64,000 nucleotides of DNA. Source: an uncultured bacterium. GTDB taxonomy: Bacteria > Bacteroidota > Ignavibacteria > Kapaibacteriales > UBA4661. The stretch is taken from NCBI GenBank assembly GCA_937899715.1, contig CALCNX010000122.1, positions 4,017 through 68,016 of the forward strand, in the 5' to 3' direction. A program made the position numbers and the translations under genes. This document shows positions 1 through 8,475 of the stretch, piece after piece (the stretch's first letter is position 1; each line of letters opens with the position of its first letter). The notes beneath the pieces are model-generated. The model worked only from the letters and a program-made list of their open reading frames with translations. It was not told the DNA's origin and made no database searches.

Positions 1-1
1 C

Positions 2-697
2 ATTATTGAGGAAAGCTCCGACCAAGCTATCAGTGCTGCCCGCGAATCTACCGAAGCCAGCAACGACGCGCAGCAGGGCGGTAACGTTGTACGAGAAGCA
101 ATTACAGGTATGAATGCAATTAGCGAAGTTGTGGGACAATCGGTAGAAACCGTACAAGCACTGGGGCAAAGCAGTAAGCAAATTGGGGCTATTATCCGCG
201 TCATTGCCGAGATTGCTGACCAAACGAATCTTTTGGCACTAAACGCCGCCATCGAAGCCGCTCGTGCCGGTGAGCAAGGGCGAGGCTTTGCGGTTGTTGC
301 CGACGAAGTGCGCAAACTTGCCGAGCGCACACAAACAGCAACCAAAGAAATATCCGCCACGATCACCCAAATTCAGCGCGACACGCAGCAAGTTGTGAAA
401 TCTATGCAAGCAAGCGTTCAAAATGTTGAACAGGGCAAGATGGCTGCTGCAAAGGCATCCGACGCTCTGGAGCGCATTATTACACGCACCGCAGGAGTAG
501 CAGAGAATATCAACGCACTTGCGACAATGAGTCAGAGCCTGACCAAACGCAGCGACAGCATGGCAGATATTATCAACGACATTAAGCGTGTTACCCGCCA
601 ATCTTCCGAACTGACCGCCGCCACTGCTCAAGGTGCAAGCGAATTAAGTAACTCGAAAGACCAATTACTACACTCCATTGAGAACTTCAAGGTATAA
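2..697 (+). CDS. Methyl-accepting chemotaxis protein, C-terminal part (5' end outside window)
   Basis: The frame is open from the first bases, so this is the 3' end of a longer gene that begins before the window. About 231 residues are visible. They are almost wholly heptad-rich helix, and residues near the middle (IADQTNLLALNAAIEAARAG, then FAVVADEVRKLAER) are the conserved signalling hairpin of chemoreceptors, the tip that binds CheW and CheA. No C-terminal CheR/CheB-docking pentapeptide is seen; the protein ends in ENFKV. The sensor, membrane and HAMP parts are not visible, so ligand and topology are unknown. It converges on the xylanase gene with only 23 bp between them. Confidence 0.93.
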   Translation: MIEESSDQAISAARESTEASNDAQQGGNVVREAITGMNAISEVVGQSVETVQALGQSSKQIGAIIRVIAEIADQTNLLALNAAIEAARAGEQGRGFAVVADEVRKLAERTQTATKEISATITQIQRDTQQVVKSMQASVQNVEQGKMAAAKASDALERIITRTAGVAENINALATMSQSLTKRSDSMADIINDIKRVTRQSSELTAATAQGASELSNSKDQLLHSIENFKV

Positions 698-720
698 AAG
701 AAATACTGAAAAAGTGGATT

Positions 721-2118
721 TTATCGTTGTACCACAATCTGTACCGTTGACCGTGCCGTAGCAGAATGCAGTACGCACCAATACACGCCCTCCGCCAAGC
801 TCGTTACATCCACCGTACGTTGATGCTCTCCTTCAGCAAAAAGCTCATCCCCAAGTTCCGCAATTTCTCGCCCGACGGCATCCACAAGACTTAATCGAAT
901 ATGAACTGCACGTTCCACCTGAAAACGGAGTACAGTCTGCGAGGATGCCGGGTTCGGTGCACATTCAAGAGTTTTTAATGAGGAATACTCCGCGAGACCT
1001 GTAACCAAGCGCGGTCTCGTGCTCGTATTGAGAAACCACCATTCCAGCGCATACCATGCACTTTTGCGTTGCATCGTATTGTCAAGCGGGAGCGGGCGTT
1101 GTTGCTGACCGTCGGGTCGAGCAGCCGTGGTGTTCAAATTGGTGTATTTATCGCTTATGCCCCATGTAATGAAGCCAATGACGGCAGTATTATTCATAGC
1201 GACCGAGCAGTAGTCACCGTACATCTTGGCAACACCATCATCGCGCTGTTGCGTATTCGACGGCAGAGAGCGGTCATCACAGTCAAATTCAGTGATAATA
1301 ATTTTCAGTCCTAACGCTGCCACATCGTTCAAAAATTTCCTAAATGCGCTCATATTTGCATTAAATTTTTGCGTATCTGCCGAGCGTATATGTGCTTGTA
1401 TGCCAAGTGCATGGATAGGAACACGCTTTGCCTGAAGGCGTTTGAGGAGGTTCAAAATCGCATCGGTGCGGGCAGTGTCATCAAATTCCACGTCGTATTC
1501 GTTGTACACCAGTAGTGCTGCGGGGTCTGCCTCGGCAGCAGCACGAAAAGCAATTTCAATATAATTTTCCCCAAGAAATTGATACCAAGGGCTGTTGCGG
1601 AGTTTATTGGGCGTATTGTCGCTTGGCTGTATGACTTCATTGACAACATCCCACGAATATACTTGCCCTTTGTAGCGCCCGACGACAGTTTTGATATGAT
1701 CGCGGAGGACTTGTTCAGCATTGGTACGATTGACCGTGCCGGAAAACCAGCTTGGGAGCGCCTGATGCCAGCAAAGGGTGTGCCCATGCACGAGCATACC
1801 ATTCTGCCGGGCGAAATTAACGATATAGTCCGAGTCAGCGAAATAATAGGTGCTCGCCGTCGGGCGTAACCTGTCCCATTTCATTTCATATTCTGCCGTC
1901 AGAATACCGCATTCGTCAATAACGGCTTGGCGATAGGCGGTATCTGTTCTGAGGCGGTCTTCGGTTGTTGCTGCGCCAAAGAACATATTTTTTGCCGTGG
2001 CGCGGGTGCGCAAACCGTTTGTTTGTGCATGAAGGGTTTGGTCGAGCATTGGTGAAGCAACAAAACTAGCAGCAGCGCCTGCGGCGAGATAGTGCAAAAA
2101 AGAGCGGCGACTGAGCAT
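721..2118 (-). CDS. Secreted endo-1,4-beta-xylanase (GH10) with T9SS sorting domain
   Basis: A 465-residue glycoside hydrolase family 10 enzyme predicted to cleave internal beta-1,4 links of xylan. The acid/base glutamate is E161 in WDVVNEV and the nucleophile is E277 in ITEFD; the upstream GHTLCWHQ motif is also typical of GH10. The N-terminus carries SRRSFL followed by an Ala-rich hydrophobic stretch, which looks like a twin-arginine leader. The last 80 or so residues (from ECAPNPA through GVYWCVL to the terminal VQIVVQR) form a type IX secretion C-terminal sorting domain, so the enzyme is expected to be released or anchored at the cell surface. Tat and T9SS signals together are unusual. 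It stands alone, convergent with the chemoreceptor gene; no other carbohydrate-degrading gene is adjacent. Confidence 0.93.
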   Translation of the reverse strand: MLSRRSFLHYLAAGAAASFVASPMLDQTLHAQTNGLRTRATAKNMFFGAATTEDRLRTDTAYRQAVIDECGILTAEYEMKWDRLRPTASTYYFADSDYIVNFARQNGMLVHGHTLCWHQALPSWFSGTVNRTNAEQVLRDHIKTVVGRYKGQVYSWDVVNEVIQPSDNTPNKLRNSPWYQFLGENYIEIAFRAAAEADPAALLVYNEYDVEFDDTARTDAILNLLKRLQAKRVPIHALGIQAHIRSADTQKFNANMSAFRKFLNDVAALGLKIIITEFDCDDRSLPSNTQQRDDGVAKMYGDYCSVAMNNTAVIGFITWGISDKYTNLNTTAARPDGQQQRPLPLDNTMQRKSAWYALEWWFLNTSTRPRLVTGLAEYSSLKTLECAPNPASSQTVLRFQVERAVHIRLSLVDAVGREIAELGDELFAEGEHQRTVDVTSLAEGVYWCVLHSATARSTVQIVVQR

Positions 2119-2211
2119 AACGCATATTGAAAAATGAGGTGCAATTATGCACGTGAGATGATGGTGTAAAATACGATTTTTCTTGAAAAAAAATTTACCT
2201 CAAATAAACTA

Positions 2212-2229
2212 CTGACATACTGTTGTCAG
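2212..2229. promoter_or_regulatory. Short inverted repeat in the xylanase/DUF1761 divergent region
   Basis: ctgaca and tgtcag arms of 6 bp flank a 6-bp centre. It lies about 65 bp upstream of the plus-strand start at 2294 and about 95 bp upstream of the xylanase start. Just downstream, TAATTTTG at 2240-2247 matches the TAnnTTTG -7 box, but no -33 TTTG is found at the right distance. A regulatory role is possible but not shown. Confidence 0.25.
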
Positions 2230-2293
2230 CAGGCATCCGTAATTTTGTCTATGTAAATCATTATTGTATTATTTATCGGCAGGAGAAAAGAGC

Positions 2294-2707
2294 ATGAAAG
2301 CATTAAAAATCAATTTCGTAGCGATTGCTGTTTTGGCAGTAGCTTTTCAGCTTACCAACGTTGCGTGGTATAGTTTGGCGGGTGACAAGTGGTTAGAATT
2401 GGCTGGCTTGAAGAATGCAACAAACATGGAACCAAACCCAATCGCATACGTGATATCTCTCCTTAATGCTGCACTTTTTTGTTTTATGATAGCATGGCTC
2501 TTCACGAAAATCCGCGTGGAAACTGCTCTTCAGGGAATTATCTATGCTGTTTCATTCTATGGTTGCTTTGTCTTTTTCGAGTCCATGACAAAGGATATGT
2601 TTCATCTTCGCCCGCTCATGCTGACGCTTATCAATGAAGGTGTGAATTTTATAAATTACACGCTTGCCGGTGCGGTGCTTGGCGTGTGGAGAAAATACGA
2701 GGCATAA
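2294..2707 (+). CDS. DUF1761-like small membrane protein
   Basis: The ATG at 2294 is chosen because an AGGAG ribosome site lies just upstream (about 2281-2285); the open frame also runs further back from a TTG. The 137-residue product has four predicted membrane helices: an N-terminal one (IAVLAVAFQLTNVAWY), one around ISLLNAALFCFMIAWLF, one around IIYAVSFYGCFVFF and a final one ending GAVLGVWRKYEA. Size, the early NVAWYS segment and helix layout resemble DUF1761 proteins, whose function is unknown. It probably shares a transcript with the AlkD-like gene 55 bp downstream. Confidence 0.6.
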   Translation: MKALKINFVAIAVLAVAFQLTNVAWYSLAGDKWLELAGLKNATNMEPNPIAYVISLLNAALFCFMIAWLFTKIRVETALQGIIYAVSFYGCFVFFESMTKDMFHLRPLMLTLINEGVNFINYTLAGAVLGVWRKYEA

Positions 2708-2762
2708 CATTCAAGATACATTTCTAACCAAGGTTTTATTAAAGAAAGGACGGTTTGACACA

Positions 2763-3440
2763 ATGACCCTGAACGATGTAATGATGACACTTCTAGCTGC
2801 CGGAAGCGAGCAAACACGAAAGACCTACACGCGGCACGGTATCAAAGGTGCAATGTTCGGTGTGAGTTATGCGGTATTGGGGAAACTTCGCAAAAAAATC
2901 AAATATGACCAGTCTCTTGCGCAAGAGCTTTGGGAAACCGATAACCATGATGCACGAATACTGGCAACGATGATAGCCGACCCCTCAAGTTGTACAGCCG
3001 CGCTCATGGAGGATTGGGCAAAAGTGCTTGACAACTACGCCCTTGCCGATGCTTTGGGGCAACTCGCCGCACAAACTCCCGAAGCCCATAAACTTATGAC
3101 GCGCTGGATGCAATCGGATGATGAGTGGTTGGGACAAATGGGATGGACAATCCTGAGCACGGAAGCAAGAAACGGCACGCTGCCCGATAGTTTTTTTGTG
3201 CCATACCTACCGATTATAGAACGTGAGATTCATTTGCAGAAAAACCGTGTGCGCTACGCTATGAACGGTACATTGGTGAGTATTGGCGGTCGTGGTGGCG
3301 CACTGGAAGAACAAGCACTCGCATCTGCCGCAAGGATAGGAAAAGTGCGTGTTGACCACGGCGACACAAATTGCAAAACACCCGATGCTGCCGCCTATAT
3401 TAAGAAAATCACTGCTCGACGTGAAGCTACGACCGTATAG
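2763..3440 (+). CDS. AlkD-like DNA alkylation repair protein
   Basis: A 225-residue all-helical HEAT-like repeat protein resembling the AlkD/AlkC DNA-glycosylase superfamily, which removes bulky or charged alkyl bases without base flipping. Visible family traits are an early GVSYAVLGKLRKKIK segment, LAQELWETDNHDARILATMI (a typical AlkD repeat), and W residues in the DEWLGQMGW repeat. A GAAAGGA ribosome site about 14 bp upstream supports the ATG at 2763; the longer frame starting inside the previous gene is probably not used. The C-terminus ends with a Lys/Arg-rich tail (YIKKITARREA). Substrate is not predictable, and many such Bacteroidota proteins are uncharacterised. Confidence 0.75.
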   Translation: MTLNDVMMTLLAAGSEQTRKTYTRHGIKGAMFGVSYAVLGKLRKKIKYDQSLAQELWETDNHDARILATMIADPSSCTAALMEDWAKVLDNYALADALGQLAAQTPEAHKLMTRWMQSDDEWLGQMGWTILSTEARNGTLPDSFFVPYLPIIEREIHLQKNRVRYAMNGTLVSIGGRGGALEEQALASAARIGKVRVDHGDTNCKTPDAAAYIKKITARREATTV

Positions 3441-3483
3441 TGTCGCAACAATAATCTTTTTACAATTTTTTCTTTTGGATACC

Positions 3484-3894
3484 ATGAAAAACTTGAACGT
3501 TTACCTGACATTTCCCGGAACCTGCAAAGATGCTCTCACGCACTATAAAGAAGCGCTTGGTGGTGATATTGTGAGCCTTCAAACTTTTGGCGAAACCCCT
3601 TCTCCCAATATTCCCGAAGACCAAAAAAATAACGTAATGCACTCTGAGTTCAGATCGGGTGATATATACTTCATGGCTTCAGACTCAATGCAGGGTCAGC
3701 CTCTTACTTCGGGGGACACTGTTACACTCGCTATCGGCTTGGATAGTCTTGAAGAACAAGAATCTATTTTTAGCAAACTCTCGGACGGCGGTGCAGTCAC
3801 AATGCCGCTTCAAGATACCTTTTGGGGGGCACGATTCGGTATGCTCACGGACAAATTTGGGATTAACTGGATGCTGAATTGCGAGAAAAAGTGA
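3484..3894 (+). CDS. PhnB-like VOC (glyoxalase/bleomycin-resistance fold) protein
   Basis: A 136-residue vicinal-oxygen-chelate fold protein of the PhnB/3-demethylubiquinone-methyltransferase-like subgroup. The opening (NVYLTFPGTCKDALTHYKEA), the mid MHSEFRSGDIYFMASD and the end (FWGARFGMLTDKFGINWMLN) are standard for this subgroup. Members are annotated from fold only and their substrates are mostly unknown. The start at 3484 is the first methionine that gives the normal family length; the frame is open for 45 further codons into the previous gene. The gap from the AlkD-like gene is 43 bp, so the three small genes may be cotranscribed. Confidence 0.85.
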   Translation: MKNLNVYLTFPGTCKDALTHYKEALGGDIVSLQTFGETPSPNIPEDQKNNVMHSEFRSGDIYFMASDSMQGQPLTSGDTVTLAIGLDSLEEQESIFSKLSDGGAVTMPLQDTFWGARFGMLTDKFGINWMLNCEKK

Positions 3895-3930
3895 TTGGTG
3901 CTTACGTTAGAATGTGTAAAAATGCCCTTA

Positions 3931-3948
3931 CCTCAGACCGTTCTGAGG
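3931..3948. terminator. Hairpin after the PhnB-like gene
   Basis: A perfect 7-bp stem (cctcaga / tctgagg) with a 4-base loop lies 37 bp after the stop codon at 3894. There is no T-tract after it, so it is a weak terminator candidate or a transcript-end stabiliser. Confidence 0.35.
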
Positions 3949-3953
3949 TCAGA

Positions 3954-4004
3954 TTCACAAGGTCTTACAAAATACCTAGAATGGTACTTGTAAGACTTTG
4001 TGAA
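3954..4004. repeat. 17-bp inverted repeat in non-coding DNA
   Basis: ttcacaaggtcttacaa at 3954-3970 pairs with ttgtaagactttgtgaa at 3988-4004, with one mismatch and a 17-base spacer. It sits in the 600-bp stretch without intact genes, next to the decayed transposase end. It could be a terminator stem, an insertion-sequence scar or a protein-binding site; nothing in the sequence decides. Confidence 0.4.
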
Positions 4005-4567
4005 TAGTACCTAATGTCTCTACCATTGCTATCAAACCCAGGCATTATCAAATTTTATGCTCTTGCATGAAGCGCATAGTTTTTAAATCCTCTCATATTC
4101 AAACGAAAGAAGATATACGCCTTGCGATTATAGAAGTACAATTGGCGAATTAAAAGTTAAAGATGTTGGCAACAAGTGCTGCGACAAGCCGCCCTTCCGC
4201 TCCAAAAATATGAATAATCAGCCCTTGAAGGGAAAAAGCCTTTGTGATTGTGTAAAAACTCATTTTTTAGTCAAATGTTGCAGTAGCAGTCGGATCATGC
4301 CAAGTTCAACAAAGGGATGGTGAGAAGTGGACGATAGTTGGTAGTCTTTGGCTAACCAACGTGCAAAAGAAAGCTAGACAAAGTCACGCCCGACAAATCC
4401 ATCATCGTTTGAGCGGAACAAATGCGTTATTGCTTTTCGGACTAAGAACAACTTAATATGATCATCTTCCAGAGCGAGAGAGCAGGCGATATATGGAATC
4501 ATCCTTGCCACACCGAAAAAAATATGTAAATTCGCTGCATCAAATTTTCTTCACTCTTGCTACTGCT
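4005..4567. other. Long stretch without an intact gene
   Basis: About 560 bp between the PhnB-like gene's hairpins and the ABC transporter. Apart from the transposase relic on the minus strand, no convincing coding region, tRNA or strong promoter is seen. The frame of the downstream ABC gene is open back to an ATG at 4493, but the product of that extension does not look conserved. The promoter of the ABC transporter is expected here; no TTTG/TAnnTTTG pair was recognised. Confidence 0.5.
4260..4400 (-). pseudogene. Relic of an IS5-like transposase 3' end
   Basis: Reading the minus strand down to a stop at 4260-4262 gives a frame that includes WLAKDYQLSSTS followed by PFVELGMIRLLLQHL. This matches the usual C-terminus of IS5-group DDE transposases (R-R-L-A-K-D-Y-E, then TSE-F-I-x-I-A-M-I-R-L-M-L-R-R-L). 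Just before it the frame is interrupted by TAG at 4374-4376 in the context FV-stop-LSFAR, where the family has the WVVERSFA block carrying the catalytic glutamate, and a few residues appear deleted. The rest of the element is missing. The assignment is by eye, and the piece is clearly not functional. Codons above 4400 remain open in this frame but do not look like transposase. Confidence 0.45.
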
Positions 4568-6454
4568 ATGAGCACCAACGGGGCGCAAACAGCGCCAAAA
4601 CAAGCCGCCAACGGGAACGGTCACCACACAATCCCGACTACAACCGCATCTGACCCCAAAACAAATTCAAAAAAACAACAATCCGGCGCTGCGAACGACG
4701 ACACAATGTCCAAAGGCATTGACGGTGGCTTGCTTCGACGACTACTGGAGTTCTTGCGACCACACAAAAACGCGGTTTTAGGTGTGCTTGCCCTTACAAT
4801 TCTTGTCGCAGCGATTGGTCCTGTGCGTCCGAAACTGAGCCAATATGCGGTGGACACCTATATTGTCACCAAAGACCAAAATGGTTTATACGCAATCATC
4901 CTGCTTCTCATTGGGTTACTCATAGCGCAAGGCGCTTTGCAATATACTCTCACGAAGCTCATGCAGCGCATCGGACAGACAACCATTCTGGATGTGCGAA
5001 TGCGCCTTTTTCGGCGTTTGCAGGAGGTCTCCATGCGCTACTACGACACCACACCAATCGGGCGCTTGGTTACTCGCGTGACCAACGACGTAGAAGTGCT
5101 GAACGAGGTGTTTTCATCAGGGTTGGTGATGATGGTGGCGAATATCTTCATGATTTTTTGGATTATCGTGATGATGTTCTATACCAATTGGCAGCTTGCC
5201 CTTGCAACGATAGGTGTAGTACCGATTCTGGTCTATGGTACTAATATCTTTCGTAAAGCAGTCCGCCGTGAATTCCGCGATATTCGCGTCCAAGTCGCGC
5301 GGATGAATTCGTTTATGAACGAGTATATTTCGGGCATGAACATTATTCAGCTTTTCTCGCAAGAAGAGCGCGAGCGCAAGGAATTTGACGCAATAAACTC
5401 TGCACACACCGCCGCGCATATTCGTCAGGTGTTTTATTACGCCGTCTTTTTCCCTTTTGTGGAGATGATGAGCACTGTCTCGCTTGCCATTGTGATCTGG
5501 TACGCGGCAGGACACATTCTGCAAGGCACAATGACCGTCGGCGAAGTTATTGCGTTCTCCATGTTCGGCGAGATGTTCTTCCGCCCCATTCGTGAACTTT
5601 CCGACAAATATAACACGCTTCAAAGCGCAATGGCTTCGTCAGAGCGCATTTTCCAACTTTTGGACGAACAATCCTTTGTACTCGACAGCACCGATGCCGT
5701 GCCGATGCAGCCGCTTCAAGATTCTATCCAATTCCGCGATGTTACCTTCAGCTATGACGGCTCCAAGAATGTTCTTTGTGATGTATCGTTTGCCGTCAAG
5801 AAGGGACAAACTCTCGCTATTGTCGGCGCGACGGGGGCTGGTAAATCATCTCTTATGAATTTGCTAACGCGGTTTTATGAATTTCAAGGCGGCGATATTC
5901 TCATTGATGGGCGCAGTATCCGCGACATTAAGCAAATCACACTCCGCAGCCGCATGGCTATTGTACTTCAAGACGTATTTCTCTTTTCGCGCTCGGTAGC
6001 AGAAAATATTTCGCTCGGCAATGAGCATATTTCACGCTCGAATATTCAAGCCGCAGCAGAAGCGGTTGGGGCAGCGGAATTTATTGAGAAATTGCCCGAA
6101 GGCTACGACACACAAGTCATGGAGCGCGGTGCAACGCTGTCGGTCGGGCAAAAACAGCTTATTTCTTTTGCACGAGCATTAGCCGCCAATCCCGATATTT
6201 TGATTCTGGACGAAGCAACGTCCAGCGTTGATACTGCAACGGAGCAGCAAATTGAGCAGGCAATACAAACGCTGCTTAAAGGACGCACCTCTATCGTGAT
6301 TGCGCACCGCCTTTCGACCATTCAACGCGCCGATAATATCGTTGTTCTCCATAATGGCAAAGTCCATGAAAGCGGTACGCATCAAGAGCTTCTCGCAAAA
6401 AATGGCTTGTATGCGAAGTTGTACCGCTTGCAATATAAAGAGCAGTTGGTATAA
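4568..6454 (+). CDS. ABC exporter, fused permease and ATPase (MsbA/LmrA type)
   Basis: A half-transporter that would dimerise in the inner membrane to export a lipid, drug or peptide. After a polar Ser/Asn/Lys-rich tail of about 50 residues come six membrane helices (from PHKNAVLGVLALTILVA to about residue 310), then the ATPase domain. That domain has Walker A GATGAGKSS, the Q-loop LQDVFLF, signature LSVGQKQ (Ser-Val in place of the usual Ser-Gly-Gly), Walker B ILILDEATS and H-loop IAHRLS. The start at 4568 gives 628 residues; an in-frame ATG at 4493 would add 25 residues and neither has a clear ribosome site. It is followed by engB on the same strand. Substrate is unknown. Confidence 0.9.
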   Translation: MSTNGAQTAPKQAANGNGHHTIPTTTASDPKTNSKKQQSGAANDDTMSKGIDGGLLRRLLEFLRPHKNAVLGVLALTILVAAIGPVRPKLSQYAVDTYIVTKDQNGLYAIILLLIGLLIAQGALQYTLTKLMQRIGQTTILDVRMRLFRRLQEVSMRYYDTTPIGRLVTRVTNDVEVLNEVFSSGLVMMVANIFMIFWIIVMMFYTNWQLALATIGVVPILVYGTNIFRKAVRREFRDIRVQVARMNSFMNEYISGMNIIQLFSQEERERKEFDAINSAHTAAHIRQVFYYAVFFPFVEMMSTVSLAIVIWYAAGHILQGTMTVGEVIAFSMFGEMFFRPIRELSDKYNTLQSAMASSERIFQLLDEQSFVLDSTDAVPMQPLQDSIQFRDVTFSYDGSKNVLCDVSFAVKKGQTLAIVGATGAGKSSLMNLLTRFYEFQGGDILIDGRSIRDIKQITLRSRMAIVLQDVFLFSRSVAENISLGNEHISRSNIQAAAEAVGAAEFIEKLPEGYDTQVMERGATLSVGQKQLISFARALAANPDILILDEATSSVDTATEQQIEQAIQTLLKGRTSIVIAHRLSTIQRADNIVVLHNGKVHESGTHQELLAKNGLYAKLYRLQYKEQLV

Positions 6455-6480
6455 ATTCAGACGATAGTGTTAAGTTTTGG

Positions 6481-6580
6481 ATGTTGACTGTTGAGTTTAA
6501 GAGACTGCAATGGCAGCAACAACGTGTCTTTCAGCACAATGCACTCAAAACTCAACACCCAACATTCAACATTCAACACT
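6481..6580. repeat. TTGAGT/CAACATT short repeats between the ABC gene and engB
   Basis: The 140-bp gap holds gttgactgttgagttt at its left and actcaacacccaacattcaa plus two further cattcaac units at its right, so the two ends are partly complementary. A 12-base piece (tgactgttgagt, 6485-6496) recurs at 29431-29442 between mlaF and mlaD. These look like remains of a dispersed simple repeat rather than a gene. The engB frame stays open through it, but the encoded residues are not typical of EngB. Confidence 0.45.
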
Positions 6581-6594
6581 ACCCCCAATTTGTT

Positions 6595-7188
6595 ATGCAC
6601 ATTCACGACGCACAATTTCTTATCGGCGCGACGAAGCCCGAACATTTTCCAAAGGAAACCACACTTCCGGAGGTCGCATTTATAGGACGTTCTAACGTTG
6701 GTAAATCGTCGTTAATAAACAGTATTGTCCGTCGTAAGAACCTCGCGCACGTCTCCGGCACGCCCGGCAAGACGCAACAAATCAACTTCTTTGGCGTGAA
6801 CCACCAATGGATGCTGGTGGACTGCCCCGGATTTGGCTATGCAAAGGTATCTCAGACCGACCGCAAGGCGTGGCGCGGTCTGACGCACAATTACCTGAAT
6901 GAGCGTGAGCAATTACGTCTCGTCTGTCAGTTGGTGGATATTCGTCACGACCCTTCCAATCTTGATTTGTCCATGATTGAAGAATTAGAACTTGCCGCTC
7001 GTCGCTACGTTATTGTACTCACGAAAAAAGATAAAATCTCGCCTACGGCTGCCGAAGAACGAAAAGCTCAACTCGCCGAAGTAACCCAATTATGCTTTGG
7101 CTGTATTGATATTCTCCCCTATTCTGCCATCACCAACGACACCCGCGAAAATCTTTGGGCAATACTGAAGCGTGAATGCGCTTTGTAG
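6595..7188 (+). CDS. engB: Ribosome biogenesis GTPase EngB (YsxC/YihA)
   Basis: A small TRAFAC-class GTPase needed for assembly of the large ribosomal subunit. All nucleotide motifs are visible: G1 GRSNVGKSSL, switch region TPGKTQQINF, G3 DCPGFGYA, G4 TKKDK and a G5-like YSA near the end. From the ATG at 6595 the product is 197 residues, the normal family length, and begins with the usual FLIGATKP. An upstream in-frame ATG at 6481 would add 38 residues encoded by a repeat-like stretch and is not preferred. It lies between the ABC exporter and mnmA on one strand. Confidence 0.95.
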   Translation: MHIHDAQFLIGATKPEHFPKETTLPEVAFIGRSNVGKSSLINSIVRRKNLAHVSGTPGKTQQINFFGVNHQWMLVDCPGFGYAKVSQTDRKAWRGLTHNYLNEREQLRLVCQLVDIRHDPSNLDLSMIEELELAARRYVIVLTKKDKISPTAAEERKAQLAEVTQLCFGCIDILPYSAITNDTRENLWAILKRECAL

Positions 7189-7301
7189 GTGCACTCCATC
7201 AGGAATTTTCTCTTGTGCTTGATATACAAAGACTTATTATCCAACAAAAAATCGTATTTTTGTAGTCTTATCCGTTCGCATTTTTCAGTATTCTTTTCAC
7301 C

Positions 7302-8405
7302 ATGAAACGCAATTCGAGGCGCGTCCTCGTCGGAATGTCCGGCGGCGTTGATTCTTCTGTCGCAGCAGCCTTGCTCGTTGAGCAAGGGTACGAAGTTATT
7401 GGCATTACCATCAAAACCTACAAATACGAAGATGTTGGCGGAAACGTCGGCAACGACTCCAGTTGCTGCTCGCTGGACGGCATTAACGATGCACGGCGCG
7501 TCTGCATGACGCTGGGCATACCACATTACACCGTAGATTTTACGGACGTTTTCAAGAAAAATGTCATTGATTATTTCATAGACAGCTATATGTCGGGCGA
7601 TACGCCGAACCCCTGCGTGAAGTGCAATCGCCTCATTAAATGGCAAGAAATGCTCAAGAAAGCTGATTCTCTCGGCGCAGAATATGTTTCGATGGGTCAT
7701 TATGCTTATGTGCGGCGCTCAGACGAATCGGGGCGTTGGTATATCTCGCGTGGCGACGATATGCGTAAAGACCAATCCTACGCGCTCTGGGGCTTGTCGC
7801 AAGAATCACTTTCCCGGACACTCTTCCCGCTTTCAGGCTTTACGAAAGAAAAATCCCGCGCCGAAGCCGCACGATTTGGACTTTCGATTGCCTCCAAGCC
7901 TGAATCGTATGAGATTTGCTTCGTCGCCGATAACAACTACAAACGCTTCTTGCACGATACGGTCGAAAACTTTGACGAAAAAATGCAAGGCGGAACACTT
8001 GTTCTGGACGGCAAAGTTATCGGCGAACATCAAGGTTTTGCGCACTACACGGTCGGTCAGCGCAAAGGCTTGGGCGTTTCGCACCATGAGCCGCTCTATG
8101 TACTGAATGTTATTGCCGAGACCAATACTGTCGTCGTGGGGCGCGACGAAGACCTGCTCACAAGCGGCTTACGGGCAGATTCACTCAATATGATGAAATA
8201 TGAGCACCTGCAAGGCGGGCGCGACTGCACCGTTAAAATTCGCTACAAAGACAGTGGCGAAGACGCTTTTTGCGAAACAGACGACAAAGGCAATCTTATA
8301 GTACGATTCCACGCACCACGCCGCGCCGTTACGCCCGGACAATCCGTCGTCCTCTACGATGGCAATGATGTCATCGGCGGCGGAATTATTACAGGTGCAT
8401 TGTAA
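7302..8405 (+). CDS. mnmA: tRNA-specific 2-thiouridylase MnmA
   Basis: Adenylates and thiolates U34 of tRNA-Lys, -Glu and -Gln. The 367-residue product has the PP-loop GMSGGVDSSVAAALL at the N-terminus, the catalytic cysteine segment NPCVKCNRLIKW, the RKDQSYALWGL substrate segment and the second conserved cysteine in SYEICFV. The C-terminal part forms the two beta domains (GQRKGLGV onward). A T-rich TATTTTTG at 7255-7262 is a possible -7 box but lacks a matching -33 element. Interestingly another tRNA-modification gene (tgt) also lies in this window but far away. Confidence 0.96.
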   Translation: MKRNSRRVLVGMSGGVDSSVAAALLVEQGYEVIGITIKTYKYEDVGGNVGNDSSCCSLDGINDARRVCMTLGIPHYTVDFTDVFKKNVIDYFIDSYMSGDTPNPCVKCNRLIKWQEMLKKADSLGAEYVSMGHYAYVRRSDESGRWYISRGDDMRKDQSYALWGLSQESLSRTLFPLSGFTKEKSRAEAARFGLSIASKPESYEICFVADNNYKRFLHDTVENFDEKMQGGTLVLDGKVIGEHQGFAHYTVGQRKGLGVSHHEPLYVLNVIAETNTVVVGRDEDLLTSGLRADSLNMMKYEHLQGGRDCTVKIRYKDSGEDAFCETDDKGNLIVRFHAPRRAVTPGQSVVLYDGNDVIGGGIITGAL

Positions 8406-8475
8406 AGCAAAAGTTGCACAACAACATTCAAATTTTCCTTCTTGACATTTTGCTCGCGGACATTTTTTTATATTT

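Noticed and set aside
4493..4567. ABC exporter might start at the ATG at 4493
   Set aside because: The extra 25 residues (ESSLPHRKKYVNSLHQ...) show no family resemblance and overlap the intergenic relic; the ATG at 4568 starts a typical polar tail. Not decided by a ribosome site, so recorded as an alternative only.
6541..6580. CRISPR-like array from the CAACATT repeats
   Set aside because: The units are 8-10 bases, adjacent, without spacers of regular length and without cas genes.
7119..7700. Minus-strand frame of 193 residues across the engB-mnmA junction
   Set aside because: It lies antisense to two well-supported genes, and the product has no recognisable domain; it is a shadow of mnmA.
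8442..8475. TTGACA sequence 34 bp upstream of the PD40-OmpA gene as a -35 box
   Set aside because: A matching -10 would place the transcription start inside or after the start codon.
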